Shown piece after piece: positions 25,701-37,906 of a stretch of 64,000 nucleotides of DNA. The position numbers and the translations under genes are program-made. The DNA comes from Orthonyx spaldingii (Eukaryota; Chordata; Aves; Passeriformes; Orthonychidae). Numbering within the stretch: position 1 is the stretch's first letter; each line of letters starts with the position of its first letter. The DNA lies in the NCBI GenBank assembly GCA_013397795.1, contig VZTJ01000300.1, positions 1,668,861-1,732,860 of the forward strand, given 5' to 3'. The notes under the pieces are model-generated. The model had not been told where the DNA came from and did not search any database. It saw only the letters and a program-made list of their open reading frames with translations.

Positions 25701-26181
25701 ATTGAACAGCTCAGAATTCCCACAAAAGCAGTGCACATCTTCAGTGAAACTGAAGTATGAAAACTACCTCCACCAATACCCTTCAGGTACCAATTTCATG
25801 AGTATTAACAATAGAGTGGTACAAGGTAGTTTCTCTCAGGCCTTGTCAAAAGGAAAGGACACCAGGGATCCTTTGTTCTTTCTGAATAAAGGTTTTAAAT
25901 TACACATCCAACTCCTATTTTAGAAGGGATTTTGACACCAATGAGAAAGAATGCTGTTGGTGGTAGGGGTGAGTGGAACCTGTATGCCTTGCTGGTGAAG
26001 AGTCTCACAATGTGTGACAGGTAACACAGCGTGTGCTGGTGACTCCTCCCATCCTGAGACTCAGGCAAATCCACTGCAGCCTGCTGGCCATCACAGGAAG
26101 CCTCACAAGTTTGGACAGGTACACTCAGCAAGCACCCAGAGAAACCTAAATCAGGTACAATCACATCAAACAGTAAGTTCT
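22761..26181. other. unique non-coding DNA containing a strand-composition switch
   Basis: No gene recognised. At about 23.7-24.2 kb the + strand changes from G/T-rich to C/A-rich; 24060-24250 is strikingly rich in CACA words. A 12-bp tandem (TAAGTTAAAATA/G) lies at 23210-23233. Several overlapping frames at 23.8-24.4 kb on both strands are composition artefacts. Confidence 0.5.
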
Positions 26182-26335
26182 CACACAAAAAAGGAAAAAA
26201 AACCAAACAAAAAGAAAAAAAATCAAACCAAACAAACAAAAAACAAAACAAAACAAAAAAAACCAAAAAAACCCAAAACCATAAAACAAAAAACCACCAG
26301 AAAAACCACACCAAAAAACCCCAAACTAAATTAAA
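26182..26335. repeat. A/C low-complexity tract
   Basis: About 150 bases of A-runs broken by CC, CAAAC and similar words. Frames crossing it translate to lysine, asparagine and threonine runs and are not genes. Confidence 0.92.
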
Positions 26336-29300
26336 TTTGATTCAGACTTTGCACACCTGCACAGATTAGGCATTATTACAGGTACAATCTACCATAGCAT
26401 AAGACCAGCTCATGGTGCCATGAAGTCAAAACATCAGCTGAACTACCACCACAACTTCAGTTTCTATGAAGTACTACAGTTTGACTCAGTATCTCTAACC
26501 TTGAGTTTAATGCATCTTGAAAGCAAGTTTCCATGTTACACTAATATATTCTGACATGTGTATGCTAAGGTATACAATATTTAAACACTTAGGCACAAGA
26601 ACAGAGTTTCGGAAACAGAATAAAAGCATCTTCAGAAGTTATCTAGTTTATCCCACCATTACTCTGTAGTGAAAAATAAATCCACAATGGGCCCCATAGA
26701 CTTATGTGCATCCATACCTGATCTATGCTTGCCAGCTACATAATGCACTCTATGAAGTCAATTGTGAAGCTTGTAGATAAAGCAGTACTAGATAATCTTA
26801 CTTCTAGGGACATCTGTTGTATTGTCTAAACTTACTCCTTTTCTTTGGCAGTTGTATTTCATCTTTCCTTCTCCTCTCAGTGAGACCAAGCATATAATTT
26901 CCTTTATTGGCCCCCCACCTTGGGTGTCACATTTGCTAGACCCAGTTGTGGATTTAATTCCAGTGATCCAAAGGAAGGAGCAGCCTCTTCCCTCTTAGTT
27001 TAACTGTCAGAGGAGTCAAGCAGAAAATCCCCCATGTGGAGTCAGTAATTTTTATACTGTGACCCAGGAAACATCATTCATGTTGCAACTTGGATGATAT
27101 TTCTGGAGGGAGACGTGAATTTAATTACTGGAGGCTGGGCCCATGGAAAGCATTCCTGTTTGTCACGACTGCCACCCAGAGCAATGGGGGCTTGATGCAA
27201 ATGTCTTGCACACAGCCACATTAGACTGATGGAGTCCTAACTGGCAATTGCATAAAGCACTACACTTGCCTTAGTGCATCCTGCAGGAGAATGATGGGCA
27301 CCATCCAGTGAAAAGCCTCAGGTACATGCAGTAGTTAAATATGCCTTTGCATACTTAGTAGGGTAAACATTAAGTTCTGGGGTTTTAGGAAACTAGAAGG
27401 TTTTTCTGCTGCTTAACATGTTTCTGTAGTATTTCAAACAGCTGCTTATCTGTCACAATATAGTCTGGCTATATTATTCTAATCATCTAGATTAGCGCAG
27501 GTTTATTCTCATTTGTATGCAGCACACAATCAGTTATCCCCAACCTCAAAAGCAGTGGAGGTAAAAAAGAACTGACCCCTTGTCTGCCATCCTCAAACGA
27601 TGAGGCTTGTATGGCAATTACAGCACACATGCAACCTGACATCAGGGTTTAATGCACCCCTTCATTTTCCAGGGGTTTACAGAAGTTTTGTCAGTCACAT
27701 CACAGCAGTACCATTTACTTGGGACCACTGTTTGAGACTACCTCTAGTCCAGTACTCCACACAGGATGGTTACAGCTAATAAAGGTACTTTTTCTAACCT
27801 AGGAATAGCCTTCACTAAAAGAAAGGCCAGAAAGTCTTATTTTGCCCTCTTCATCCCCAGCATGCAGCTACGTAATACGTTCTGGAGACTTTGAATATTT
27901 GAAACAAGAGGTAGTCATTTGTCTTTATGGGCTGCATCAAATGGTGGATTTAAAACAGTTGGGAGCATACACAGGAAGGGTAGGAAGGAGGAAACTTGGT
28001 TTGCTTCCTTGGTAACAAAATCTACAGCACAGCAGGAGAACAGAGCATGATAATTAGGGAATTACAGCTGTTAGTCACAGAAAATATGCTGCAGTTGCAG
28101 GTCAGGGACCTGAGGTTGTAGCACAGGAAGGAAAACTGTAATTTAGAGTCTGCAAGGAACTCACTGCATGCGTTAGACTTCTTGCTACTTAAAGCATCTC
28201 TACACCTGTTTTCCAGGGCAGAAATCAAACAGACAAGAGCAGAGATCAGCAACAAGCCACCACCAAGGAAACAGAGTTCCCCTACAATAGTCAGGACAAG
28301 AACTATTTTTAATAAGAAATGGATATTTCATCAACTCTTGTTCATTCTCTCTCTTTCTAAGCAGGACAATCAAGTGTGAACTTTAAGATGAGGGGGATGA
28401 CAAAACCTGATCCACGTAGTTATTCTGGGAGCTAGCAGCTCCCTTAAGAAGCACCAGTTGTTACAGGGGATGAATAATGTGAGTCCCACTGAAACAGGGC
28501 TTGGCTTGGAGACCTCTGTGTATTAATCAAGAGCCTTGTATTAGTTTCCTGCATGGGCTAGCTGGTCCTGAAGGGAACTGAGGGATACAAAGGGGAATAC
28601 AAGCTTCAGACTGCAGACAATACCACTTGATTCTCCTAGCCTTCACCTTAAGAATGCCAAACTCTGATCAAGTGCTCAAGAACAAGTCCAACAGATATCT
28701 GCAATAGCAACATTAAAGCCACTCTGCCCACAAGCCTTTTAAAGGAGCGGACCAGCTGGTATAGTTTAAAGCAAATGTATTACTCATGTGCTTTACTGTA
28801 ACCTTTGATCCAGCTAAATCCCTCATAAGAAATTCCTCATTGCCATTCCACTCAAGAAGAGAATTTTTATTTGTTTATTTCACCCAATCTCCTCCTCAAA
28901 CTGATCATGTCAAAGTTTTTGAGATAATCTTCCTTTCCAAAACTTTTAGTGTGTGTGAAAGCATCTTTCTTACTCCTCTGTCTTTAAGTTGCTTCAGAAA
29001 TAAAGAGCTGACTTTTACAGGTGAGAACTGGAGTATAAGGGAAGTTTAGGGAATCTAAACTTGCTGAGGAACAGAAGAAACACCCTCCACATCCTGAGGC
29101 AGACCAAGAGCTGACAGCTTCTTTTCTTCAGACCTGCACCTGTGCTGCCCGACCACACAGCTCAGATTCAGAGGCCAAAACCAGGAGACCTCAGGCCATG
29201 AGGCTCAAAGCTCTTCATAAGCCATGATGGCCTCATTCAAGTGATCATAGACAAGACTTCCAGCATTTGCTTGCTGTACCAGCAAGCAGCTTTACATCAC

Positions 29301-31116
29301 ATCTAAGCCAAACTCATTCTTTCCATGGAAGAGCAGCTATTAATAACTTCCTACCACCCAGTCCAGCCTGCTGACCAGTAGCCAGGCCTCCCCAGTTCTC
29401 CTTGAAGCCTGGCAGCATGCCATGCATATCAATTAATTCAAACTTCCAAAAGGACAGGAAGGTATTTCAGTGTCCTAGACCCTCAAGCTGTCCTAAGCTA
29501 GCCTCTTTCTCAAAGGGGTATTACATGATTCACTCCTGTTCTTCCTTGGGTGAGGTGTCACAGCAAGAGCTCAGAGGTGAGCAAATCCCCTGGGCTCTGG
29601 TGTAAAACCCTTCCCTTGGTATTCTACCAGCTCTCTGGATGTTGAGTTGTCCTGACCTTGGAAGCTCTGAGGAACAGTGGGAAGCACTTACGGTCAACCA
29701 AAGGGATAAAACACTTCTATTCTTGGTGAGCTACTCACCCCAGAGCCTGTGCCTCACTCAGAGTTAGGTGTCAGTCAGATGGTTTATGCACTTGGAGGCT
29801 GGGGCAGTCGTGACAAATGCTGGTGGAGCCTTCCTCCTTGCCCTGTTTCTGGTTAGCAACAGACTGACAAAGGCAAGTTGGCTCCCAATCCCTATTCAGA
29901 AGACAGCCTGTATTCTCCACCTTGTTGAGACAAGACACCTCAAAGAAGAGGCATTGCTGCCATTTGGGACAGGATTTCTTTACATTCAGGAGAAATATTA
30001 GTTGAGATGCATCTCGGCCCTGTAGCCTTTTCACCAGAGCCACTTGAATAAAGTGACATTTGGTTTTAAAACCTTCCAGAGGAAGATTGTAATTTGCATT
30101 TTAGAGCCCCCATGCACTGACTTGCCCTAGATGTACCTCCACCCACTTGCTGGTACTTGTGCTGTCATTTCTCTAGGGGAGCCAAGAATTCACCAGGTCT
30201 TGGTGCAATGCACCCAGTTCGTCTCAGTAAAAGTTTTGAGTCCAATCCTGATAATGCCAAGTGCTTGATGCCATTTTTAGAAAGCAGAATAACCAAGTAT
30301 TTAAGGACAGATCCTTCCCCAAATAGACAAGAAGAGCCAATCAGCAGCTGTTTCTCTGGAAAGATTTTGCCAGCACTACAAATCCTCCATATAGAAGCAG
30401 AAAGACGCTACTTCTGAGCATAAATGCATGTTAGATGACACTGCCACTAAATATACTAGGTGACTGTTAGCACAATTGGTTTGCTTCCAGTCTAGTTCCC
30501 CTCTTTGGTGTGGGCAGCAACGGCATCTTAAATGAAACAGCCCCAAGATGAATTTAGTTTAATGACTGAATGTGAAGGGGGGGGAGGGGGGCAGGCAGGG
30601 AAGAAGGAAGGAGAACCAATATTAAGTGTGGAAACTAATACAAAAAGCTCCTGGGATATTAATAGTGTGCTGAACTAATAAGATGCAGTCAAAGCTATGA
30701 AGTTTCTGTAACACTGCAGCAGCTGCTACTGTGAAGTAAGGGACTAGAGTGGATCTGTGTATTTACAGCAGTTATCTGAAAGCCCGGGCATGTAATTCCA
30801 CTCAGAATCCCCACCAACACAAATACATTAAAAGCAGACAGAAAAAGCTCCTGTAAACCCACTAAGCACAATAGCTAAAGTTTCCACAAGAAATAATTCA
30901 TAGCATTGCAGTTATGCTCACTGAGATGGGCTAAGGCCGTCTCTGGACTGAGCAGAGAGCAGAAGCTTTTGCTGAGAACAGGCTATACTGTAGCAGCTCA
31001 AATACCTTCCAGCTCTCTTGATTGCTAAAAACCCCTCTGGGACAGGAATCTGAAACATAAAGAAGTCCCACAGAAGTTAGGCTAGACAGTGACTGCTTAA
31101 AAACCTTAGATCCACA
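26336..31116. other. unique non-coding DNA
   Basis: No gene recognised. About 26880-27310 has the look of old non-coding regulatory sequence: balanced composition, AATTTAATTA words, an ATGCAAAT octamer near 27194 and GCATTCC at about 27152. That reading is impressionistic only. A G-run lies at 30577-30600. Confidence 0.5.
30577..30600 (+). other. G-quadruplex-forming sequence candidate
   Basis: Eight Gs, A, six Gs, CAGGCA, then three Gs. This satisfies the simple rule of four G3 tracts with loops of 1-7 bases. No adjacent promoter is evident. Confidence 0.6.
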
Positions 31117-31312
31117 TTGGTTTTTTGATTTTTGTTTGATCGTTTGTGTTGTTTTTTTGGTTTTTGTTTGATTGAGTTGGGGTTTTTTTGTTTTTGTTTG
31201 ATTGTTTGGGATTTTTGATTTGGTTTTTTTTTGTGGGCTTGGGGTTGGGTTTTCTGGTTGTTGTTTTAGTTTGGGTTTTTTGGGTTTTTTTTTTTGTTTT
31301 TTGCATGCACCT
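31117..31312. repeat. T/G low-complexity tract
   Basis: About 195 bases of T-runs broken by GG, GTTTG and similar words, the complementary style of the A/C tract 4.9 kb to the left. Frames through it are artefacts. Confidence 0.92.
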
Positions 31313-33759
31313 ACAGATAAAGCAGGCATCCATTTCCTTCAAGAGTTTGAGAACAGGCCCAGTCAAAGACAAATCCTAGGAGCCAGGATTTGGGGCTAGG
31401 GCATAGATCCCAGCATCCAGCACACCAGGTGGGAACTCCCTACATGAGCTGGTAGATGTCAGCAATTTACAGCTCACTAACAGCTCTGTGGTGCCTTCTG
31501 TACATACTTCCACAGGCTCTCCAAAGGCTGAAGAAGGCTTCATAATTGAGAACCCTCATAAAGCACAAGAAAGGCAGTGTCTGGTTAATCCTACACAAGA
31601 GCTGAGGGAACAACTCAATGCACTGGCCATAGGGCACCTGCCATGCCAGGGGCATACCAGGAAAAGCTGCAAACCACCACAGCAGAACAAATGCTGCTAT
31701 TGCCCAGAAACCCTACAGCTCTGGGTATGGACTAGAATCCCACTTTGGAACGAGTGAGCAAGCATATAACAAGAATTTATTACAGATTTGACAGTACATG
31801 AACATGGTCTCTACACGAGAAGAGACTGAGGTCACAAACAGCATTGCCGTGATCCTCTTGGACTCATCAAGATAAGCAGCAGCCCTATAGCATCTAAAGC
31901 CCTTGCCTGGTTAACTATTCCAGTCAGAGCTCTCTGAAGGCTGAACAGTAGCCTAATGTTAGATAGCAAGATATTAAGAAAGGAATAAATGCCATTTTGT
32001 TAAGGAAACTTTAGAGAAGAGTGACAGTTTTGAAGACTCATTTTAAGCTTTCATCACCAGTGGGAAAGAGGAGAAGTCAGGTTACTTAACTGCTGTTATG
32101 ACAATTATCAAATGGAAGAGACCAGTGACTTGAAGAGAACATTGCCGTTCATAGCAAAATTCCACTATGCTTTTCATTAGGTGTGTCCAATTACTTCCAG
32201 TATAAATTAGCTAGACCGTTGAAAGCAGGTTTGCAGAAAATGAGTTTAATGCTATTATCAAGTGGGAAAAAAAAAAAGAAAGCAAGGAAAGATTTGTTTC
32301 CCATTAGATAGTCACAAAAGTCTAAAGCTATGTTGCAGATCTCTCAGACCCTGCAGAATCTTCCAGAATTCCTATCTGCTCCACTGACAAGATTCAAGAC
32401 TCCAAGACAGCACTTGATGTTAACTTTGTGCAACAGTTCTAGGAATGAAAAGCAAGAACTTACTAGGGGGTCAGCTCCAATAAAGCTGACTTCAAAGTGC
32501 ACTTTCAGGCTGCTGAGCAACTGCAGATGCAGGCAGATGGCTCATAACTATTCTACCAAATTACTCACACAAATTGTTGCTAATAAGAGTCATGCAAGCA
32601 GTATTACAAACCCTCTCCCCAGTCCCACTGGGCTCATTCATGTCGCAAACTAACAAGTCAGCACCTTCAATTAGGCCAGAGTACAAGTAAGGAAAAGAAA
32701 AAAAGGAAAACAGGAGTGATACCATTCAACTCTACCATTGGTAGCATGGGTTGCAGTTGTCTCTGAAAGTTTAGGCAATCCTGCTGACTCAGACAAGCTT
32801 CTAGAAAAACTCACAGTTTTCTGTTGTTCTGATATGCAGAAAGAGAGCCTCATCCTGTTTGTGAAACCCAGCTCCAACAAAAGCAGAGGTACATACATCA
32901 CCCTGTTTGGAAGAGGGGACTTCAAAAGCAGAACACCCCAAAACCTTGTTGAAAAGATGCTTTAAACATTTCACACATGGTAAAACTGCACTAAAGGTTG
33001 CCTGTGCTCCCAATTTGACCATTAGCTGTCTGAGTACCATGCAACTTAAGACTATTCTCTAGAAGCAGAAAAACTGGGACCTATTCTTTCATTATCAGGG
33101 ACAGGGAGGGACCTATGTGGAGGACAAACAAGATCCCAAACCACTCCTATCTCTAGTTCCCTTATTGCCTGCATCTTCTCCTTTCTGAGGGGGATTGAGT
33201 CTGGGGAAAGCTGGGTTATTTGGAACAGTGCTGTGACCCCACACTTTGCCTTTTGGTGGATGGGTGGAACCAGACTGGGCACACAGCAGTGCAGGGTGAG
33301 CCACGCACACATGACTGAGATAGGAAGAGACACTAATGAAACCTTCAGGGTTTTCTCACACCATCCTGTCATTTGGTATAAGAATCACAGAGGAAACAGC
33401 TCCTCCTTACCTGAGCTGGGCATTGAAAATACTCAAGCTCCAATATTCAATGAGCACACACCTGCTCAAGCTTGCTGGTCATGAATTTAAACCCTATATA
33501 TGATAAATTTCAGTTGTGGAGTCATGAACTAAAGTAAGTCTTGAAAGCACAAGTAAAGTAAAAGATAAAAGTGTTCACAAGGAAATGAGCAGAATGAGTA
33601 GGCAGGAGAAACTGAGACAAACAGGTCAGAGAAGTGATATTAGCAGAATTATTTGCACTATTGAGATTTCACCTACAAACACTAAAATGAGAAATTCACC
33701 CACTCTACAGGCAGGTCAGACACCATATTTCCATTTAATTCCATGTAATCTCATAAGTA
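31313..33759. other. unique non-coding DNA
   Basis: Nothing recognised; A-rich on the + strand. Confidence 0.5.
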
Positions 33760-33822
33760 CCAATTGGAATTGGACTAGATGATCATTGTAGGTCCCTTCC
33801 AACTTAAATACTGTACTCTAAT
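33760..33822 (+). mobile_element. CR1-like 3' terminal fragment
   Basis: ggaattggactagatgatca, then taggtcccttccaactt, followed by a degenerate ctaattct tail. Only the last part of a CR1 3' end remains. Confidence 0.7.
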
Positions 33823-35747
33823 TCTCTTGCACTGTGATGATCTCCAGACAAGGGAACCTGGTCATTGTCACAAGACTGCACAACATCACAGGATGATTTT
33901 GCCCACTTCCAGTTTTCTGATTTTTTGAAATTTTTGATATCCCACCAACCAGAAAGAGACTTTCAAGCTGTCACAACAGCTCCAATCTAATAGAAAGTTA
34001 TTTTATTGCTTTAAGTTCTACACAGTGTGGAAGTTGCAGGAGCAGAATTGTGCATGGGAAAAAAAGTCTTAGAAAGAACAGATCTGAGCATTAAAATTAA
34101 AGTTCACACAAGTAATACTGGCTAAGAGGCAAAGGTGACAGTAAGATGAAGTTTACTATTACACTCATTTCTGTACTTATCTTTTGATTCCTCTAGCATT
34201 TTTCATGTGATTGTCTAAGAAGAATCAGAGGAAACAATGAACTTGCATCCCCTAAAAACAATTCATAGTGAAGAGCAATCAGTTCCTTTGGTGCTCATTT
34301 GGTGTTTTTGCTAGCTGCTCCCATGGTGCAGTGATATCCTAAACAATACCAACCAAGCTCTACCAGACTTTTGGAAGTCTTAACTCAAGAGACCTTGCAA
34401 CACCCCCGTGCGGTTAAAAAAAGGATCTTGGCTCATGCCACCCACCACTGAAACAGACACCCCTAGGCTGGGATGAAGCAGCTGTATGACACCACGTAGC
34501 AACACTTCACAGCATTTTAGGGTAGAAAGCAATTAACCTTTGGCTGAATCCCCTTAGCTCCGGGCTACAAAAGGAGTGTTTGTTCTGTTTTCTTCTCTAC
34601 CCCCCACCTCCCCCAAGGCTGCACAGCTCTGGTGTTCTCATTAGCTCACTGCCCAGCCTGCTCTCTGGACCCTGAAATGGAGAACAACAGTTGTCATCAA
34701 ATTAATAGGCTGTTGATACAGATATTAATTTTGTTTTTTCTTGCTTCTGCTCCAGAGTAGTGGCAGCTGATTCCAGTAAAATTAGGGTGAGGTTGTAGTG
34801 CATTGTTTCTGTTTGGACAGTAAATACACTAGAGTTGAGATCTACTTGAGGCCTCAGATGTACTTTAAAGCAAGTTAAGGGAATTTGGGCAAGGTCCTCT
34901 GTACAGGTATGAAGAGAGTAACTACTTCAGCTGAGGGAAGACATCTTTCTTCCCACTACTGTGTCTTTCTGTGTCTGATTGAAATTTAATCCTACTTTCT
35001 CTACTTACACAGAACAATCATCCTCCAGTCCTGCCCTAAGACAGAGCTTCCCAGGATCCAAATCTGACAGTGACAGAAGCCTGGAAATCCCCACAAAGTC
35101 AAATGTGTCTTAGTTTTTTAACTCCTGAATTAACATCCTGTATAACACAGGCAACGAGTGAATTATTTAAAAAATCTGAAGGCAGTTAAGTGGAGACTTG
35201 GGAATATAATCTGTTTCTGATCCTTCAAGTGGGATTCCCCCACTTCAGCCTGAGCACATATTTCGAACTTCATTTGCTGCTTATCAGCTTCATTCCATTA
35301 GTCTTCCACGCCCTTCCATAACAAAGTATGTTACCTATAACAGACGTAGTTTGCAACTGCACCACTTCAAGCAGTTAAAGAGACCACTCTGACACTTTCA
35401 TTTTGGTGTAAAGCTTCTAACATGAAGCTTTACCAGGGATGCTCTGCTCTGAGCCATCTGAAATGGGAAGCTGTGGCTGAGGCTCTGGAGCAGTGGGCAA
35501 GCACAGCCAGACCAGCAACAGCCTGTGAACTGCAGAGGTTTGTGCAAAACCAGCCTGACACAGGAACAACATATCTGGTGTTCTGCAAGGCACCCTCAAG
35601 AGTGGTCTTTCAGCAACCTTCCAGCAACCTTCAGGCACTGCTAAGACCTGTGTGTTCATAGGACCTGCAAGTGCACACCCTCTAAGTGGGCAGGAGGAGC
35701 AGGTCCACTGCCGATCCTCAGTCCCATGCCAAAATCTGTTTTCCTAC
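33823..35747. other. unique non-coding DNA
   Basis: No gene recognised. Confidence 0.5.
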
Positions 35748-35821
35748 CTTTCGTTTCCTTCACCTGCATGACATAAGACCTTTCATCAGCCCTTCCCAAA
35801 CAAGTGTTCTCAGCTGGGGTG
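35748..35821 (-). CDS. possible minus-strand exon, unidentified
   Basis: On the minus strand an acceptor (CTACTCTCACAG) opens 74 bases with one open frame (1 base, 24 codons, 1 base), reading TPAENTCLGRADERSYVMQV, and ends at a good donor (GAAAG then GTAGGA). It lies beyond the predicted end of the gene to its right, so it would be a separate transcript or an alternative 3' exon. Chance is possible. Confidence 0.25.
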
Positions 35822-36670
35822 CTGTGAGAGTAGATTTGACTATAACTTAACACCTTCCCACTCCTATCGTGGGTCTGGTGTCATATTCAAACATGAGCGT
35901 TACGTTCATCTTTTCCAGTGCCTGAAGTCAACCTTTTGACTTGGTTATCCACAGAGGAGGATGATGTAAATGCTCCTTCTGCAGGCAAACAAGAAGTCAG
36001 AAAACAAAATGAGCACTCAAAACAATGCATTCTCTTAGGTCAGCTTCACTAGAGCGATGCAGGCAGGAAAAGAGAGCCCGCATTAGCAGATACCCTGCTA
36101 GTGGGCTTAAAGGGGAAGGAATCCATAAAACCTCCAGGCATTCCAGCAGGCTGGGTACCCGGGATCACTTTCACAGTTTAGGAAACAGTTTCATCTCAAC
36201 CCCCACAAACTGACCTTGGCAGAACATCGAAAGTTTGCACATAACAGCCATGTTTGTGCCATGAGTAATCCAGTCCTCTAAGCTAATGCTCCATTTTGCT
36301 GGTGGAACAAAATATCTTGCTATCATGTGAACTAAATCACATTAAAACAATATTTATGAGAGTCTCCCAAGTCCATTTAATGACATCCTGCTACATAGAT
36401 TTTAATGATTTTGTGCATCTTCATGTCTTACCCACATAATTTTGAGTTTCAGACATTATCACATTTTTCCAATACACCAGAAGCAAAGCACACATGCTCA
36501 GGCTGAAACAACAACCTATGCTGGACATTAAATTGGGGGAGTATCTTCTTCAGAAACAACCCAACATCAATCTTCATGATTACTTACAGGTCAGTGAAAG
36601 AAGAGCATATATGGTCTTACAGTATATGGTCTTATAGTAATATCTTTCTCTTGCTTTTCCATTTGTTGAG
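35822..36670. other. unique non-coding DNA
   Basis: Contains a 15-bp tandem duplication, TATATGGTCTTACAG/TATATGGTCTTATAG, at 36608-36637. Otherwise featureless. Confidence 0.55.
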
Positions 36671-36676
36671 TTTATT
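36671..36676 (-). terminator. candidate polyadenylation signal AATAAA
   Basis: TTTATT on the + strand, that is AATAAA on the minus strand, about 750 bases downstream of the stop codon at 37423. It is the nearest canonical signal I noticed after that stop. The hexamer is common by chance, so this is only positional support. Confidence 0.3.
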
Positions 36677-37422
36677 GCACACATTCAGAGATAATCCCAT
36701 TGATTAGCAGTCCAGGTTAGAGACCCACTAACACCTGAACATGACATGACAGGACACTATTGCTTGCTGCTGGTTAGCAAGGGAAGGAACAGCACCCTGG
36801 GACAGCCAGGAGTTGGAAGTGTTGCTTCCACACCTGCTGTCTTATCCAGCCAGCTAGGTTAAAAAATGATGATACTGCACTTACAGGTTTGTAGCTAAAT
36901 TACATTTCTGTTTTCTATTAATTTTGTGTTCCAACTTAACTAGTTACAGCAACTCTTCAAAAGAAAGAGGCTGAGCTTACACAAGACTTAAGCAAGCAGA
37001 GAGAAAATTCAGGAGTCTCATCCTCTAAGTGCTCCAAAATGGCACATCAATGTTCTGCAAGGCTTACTTTCATCTCCTGAAGAAAAAGCAACTTCAGCAA
37101 ATAATCTATGCCAATTACATGAAAATTAGGTCAGGTACATTACCTGTATTAATCACCTTGCAATCAGTTCAGAAGCCCTCTGAGATATTGCAGTTTCTGG
37201 AAATAAGAACTAATGAACTTGGCCAAAGAAACTGTAACTTGAGGGGTGGGAGCAGAGTGAAATATTTCAAAGCTAGTGAGGAGTTTGGATCCAGTGCAAG
37301 AGAGATGTCTGCTTTTCTAATGAGTCAAGGTGCCCGTTTAGTGCAGGTAACATGAACTATTATAATTCACTTATATTTAAAAGCCTGAATCTAGAGCCAG
37401 TGAGAAGAGGGCTTTGCCACAG

Positions 37423-37511
37423 CTAGATGCTGAAGGAAGCAAAAGCATGAAGGACAGATTTAAGTTGTGGTATGTCTTTGAAGTTCTTGGGCCATTTGGC
37501 ATTAGAGGGAT
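37423..37511 (-). CDS. candidate last coding exon
   Basis: A very strong acceptor (CTCCTTTTGTCTGCAG) is followed on the minus strand by 2 bases, 28 codons and a TAG at 37423-37425. The frame reads NAKWPKNFKDIPQLKSVLHA near its end. A second frame is also open for 44 codons (from IPLMPNG), so the frame choice rests on protein-likeness. There is no donor nearby, which fits a last exon. The 3' UTR would run to about 36.65 kb. Confidence 0.45.
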
Positions 37512-37871
37512 CTGCAGACAAAAGGAGAAATAATGCTTTAAAAAGTGTGTGACAGCCAAGTTCATATAGCTCCTGGCTTTGCAAGTTCTCACAGAATTAA
37601 GCACATTCACATGGATCAAATGGTGGGTGTATAAACAGACCACACCTTTGGCTGCATTGATACCATGCTGATTTGTACTGATAATATTCATGGACAATCC
37701 TTTTCTCCTGCCTCTTTCATGCAGACACTCCAATATACTGAACTGAATTAAGCAGCTCATGGGTAGATGTTTTCAACAGTATCTGAGGCTTTGCCGTTCG
37801 AAACCTCATTCACTGTGCCGTGAATTCAGAAGTGCAGGACCACCTCACAAAGGCTGAGTGCTCTCCCTCAC

Positions 37872-37906
37872 AGGGAATTTGGGAGCAATGGGCACAAAGA
37901 CAGGAG
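37872..37906 (-). CDS. possible small exon (35 bp)
   Basis: On the minus strand an excellent acceptor (TTGACTTTCTCATCACCACATCAG) and a good donor (CCT then GTGAGG) bound 35 bases. Read as 1 base, 11 codons, 1 base (SCLCAHCSQIP), it would link the 39463 exon to the last exon in phase. A second frame (2 bases then 11 codons) is also open. Confidence 0.25.

Noticed and set aside
26014..26334. Open frames over the A/C tract on both strands
   Set aside because: Low-complexity sequence lacks stop codons in some frames; the translations are lysine/asparagine or phenylalanine/leucine runs.
30931..31379. Open frames over the T/G tract
   Set aside because: Same low-complexity artefact.
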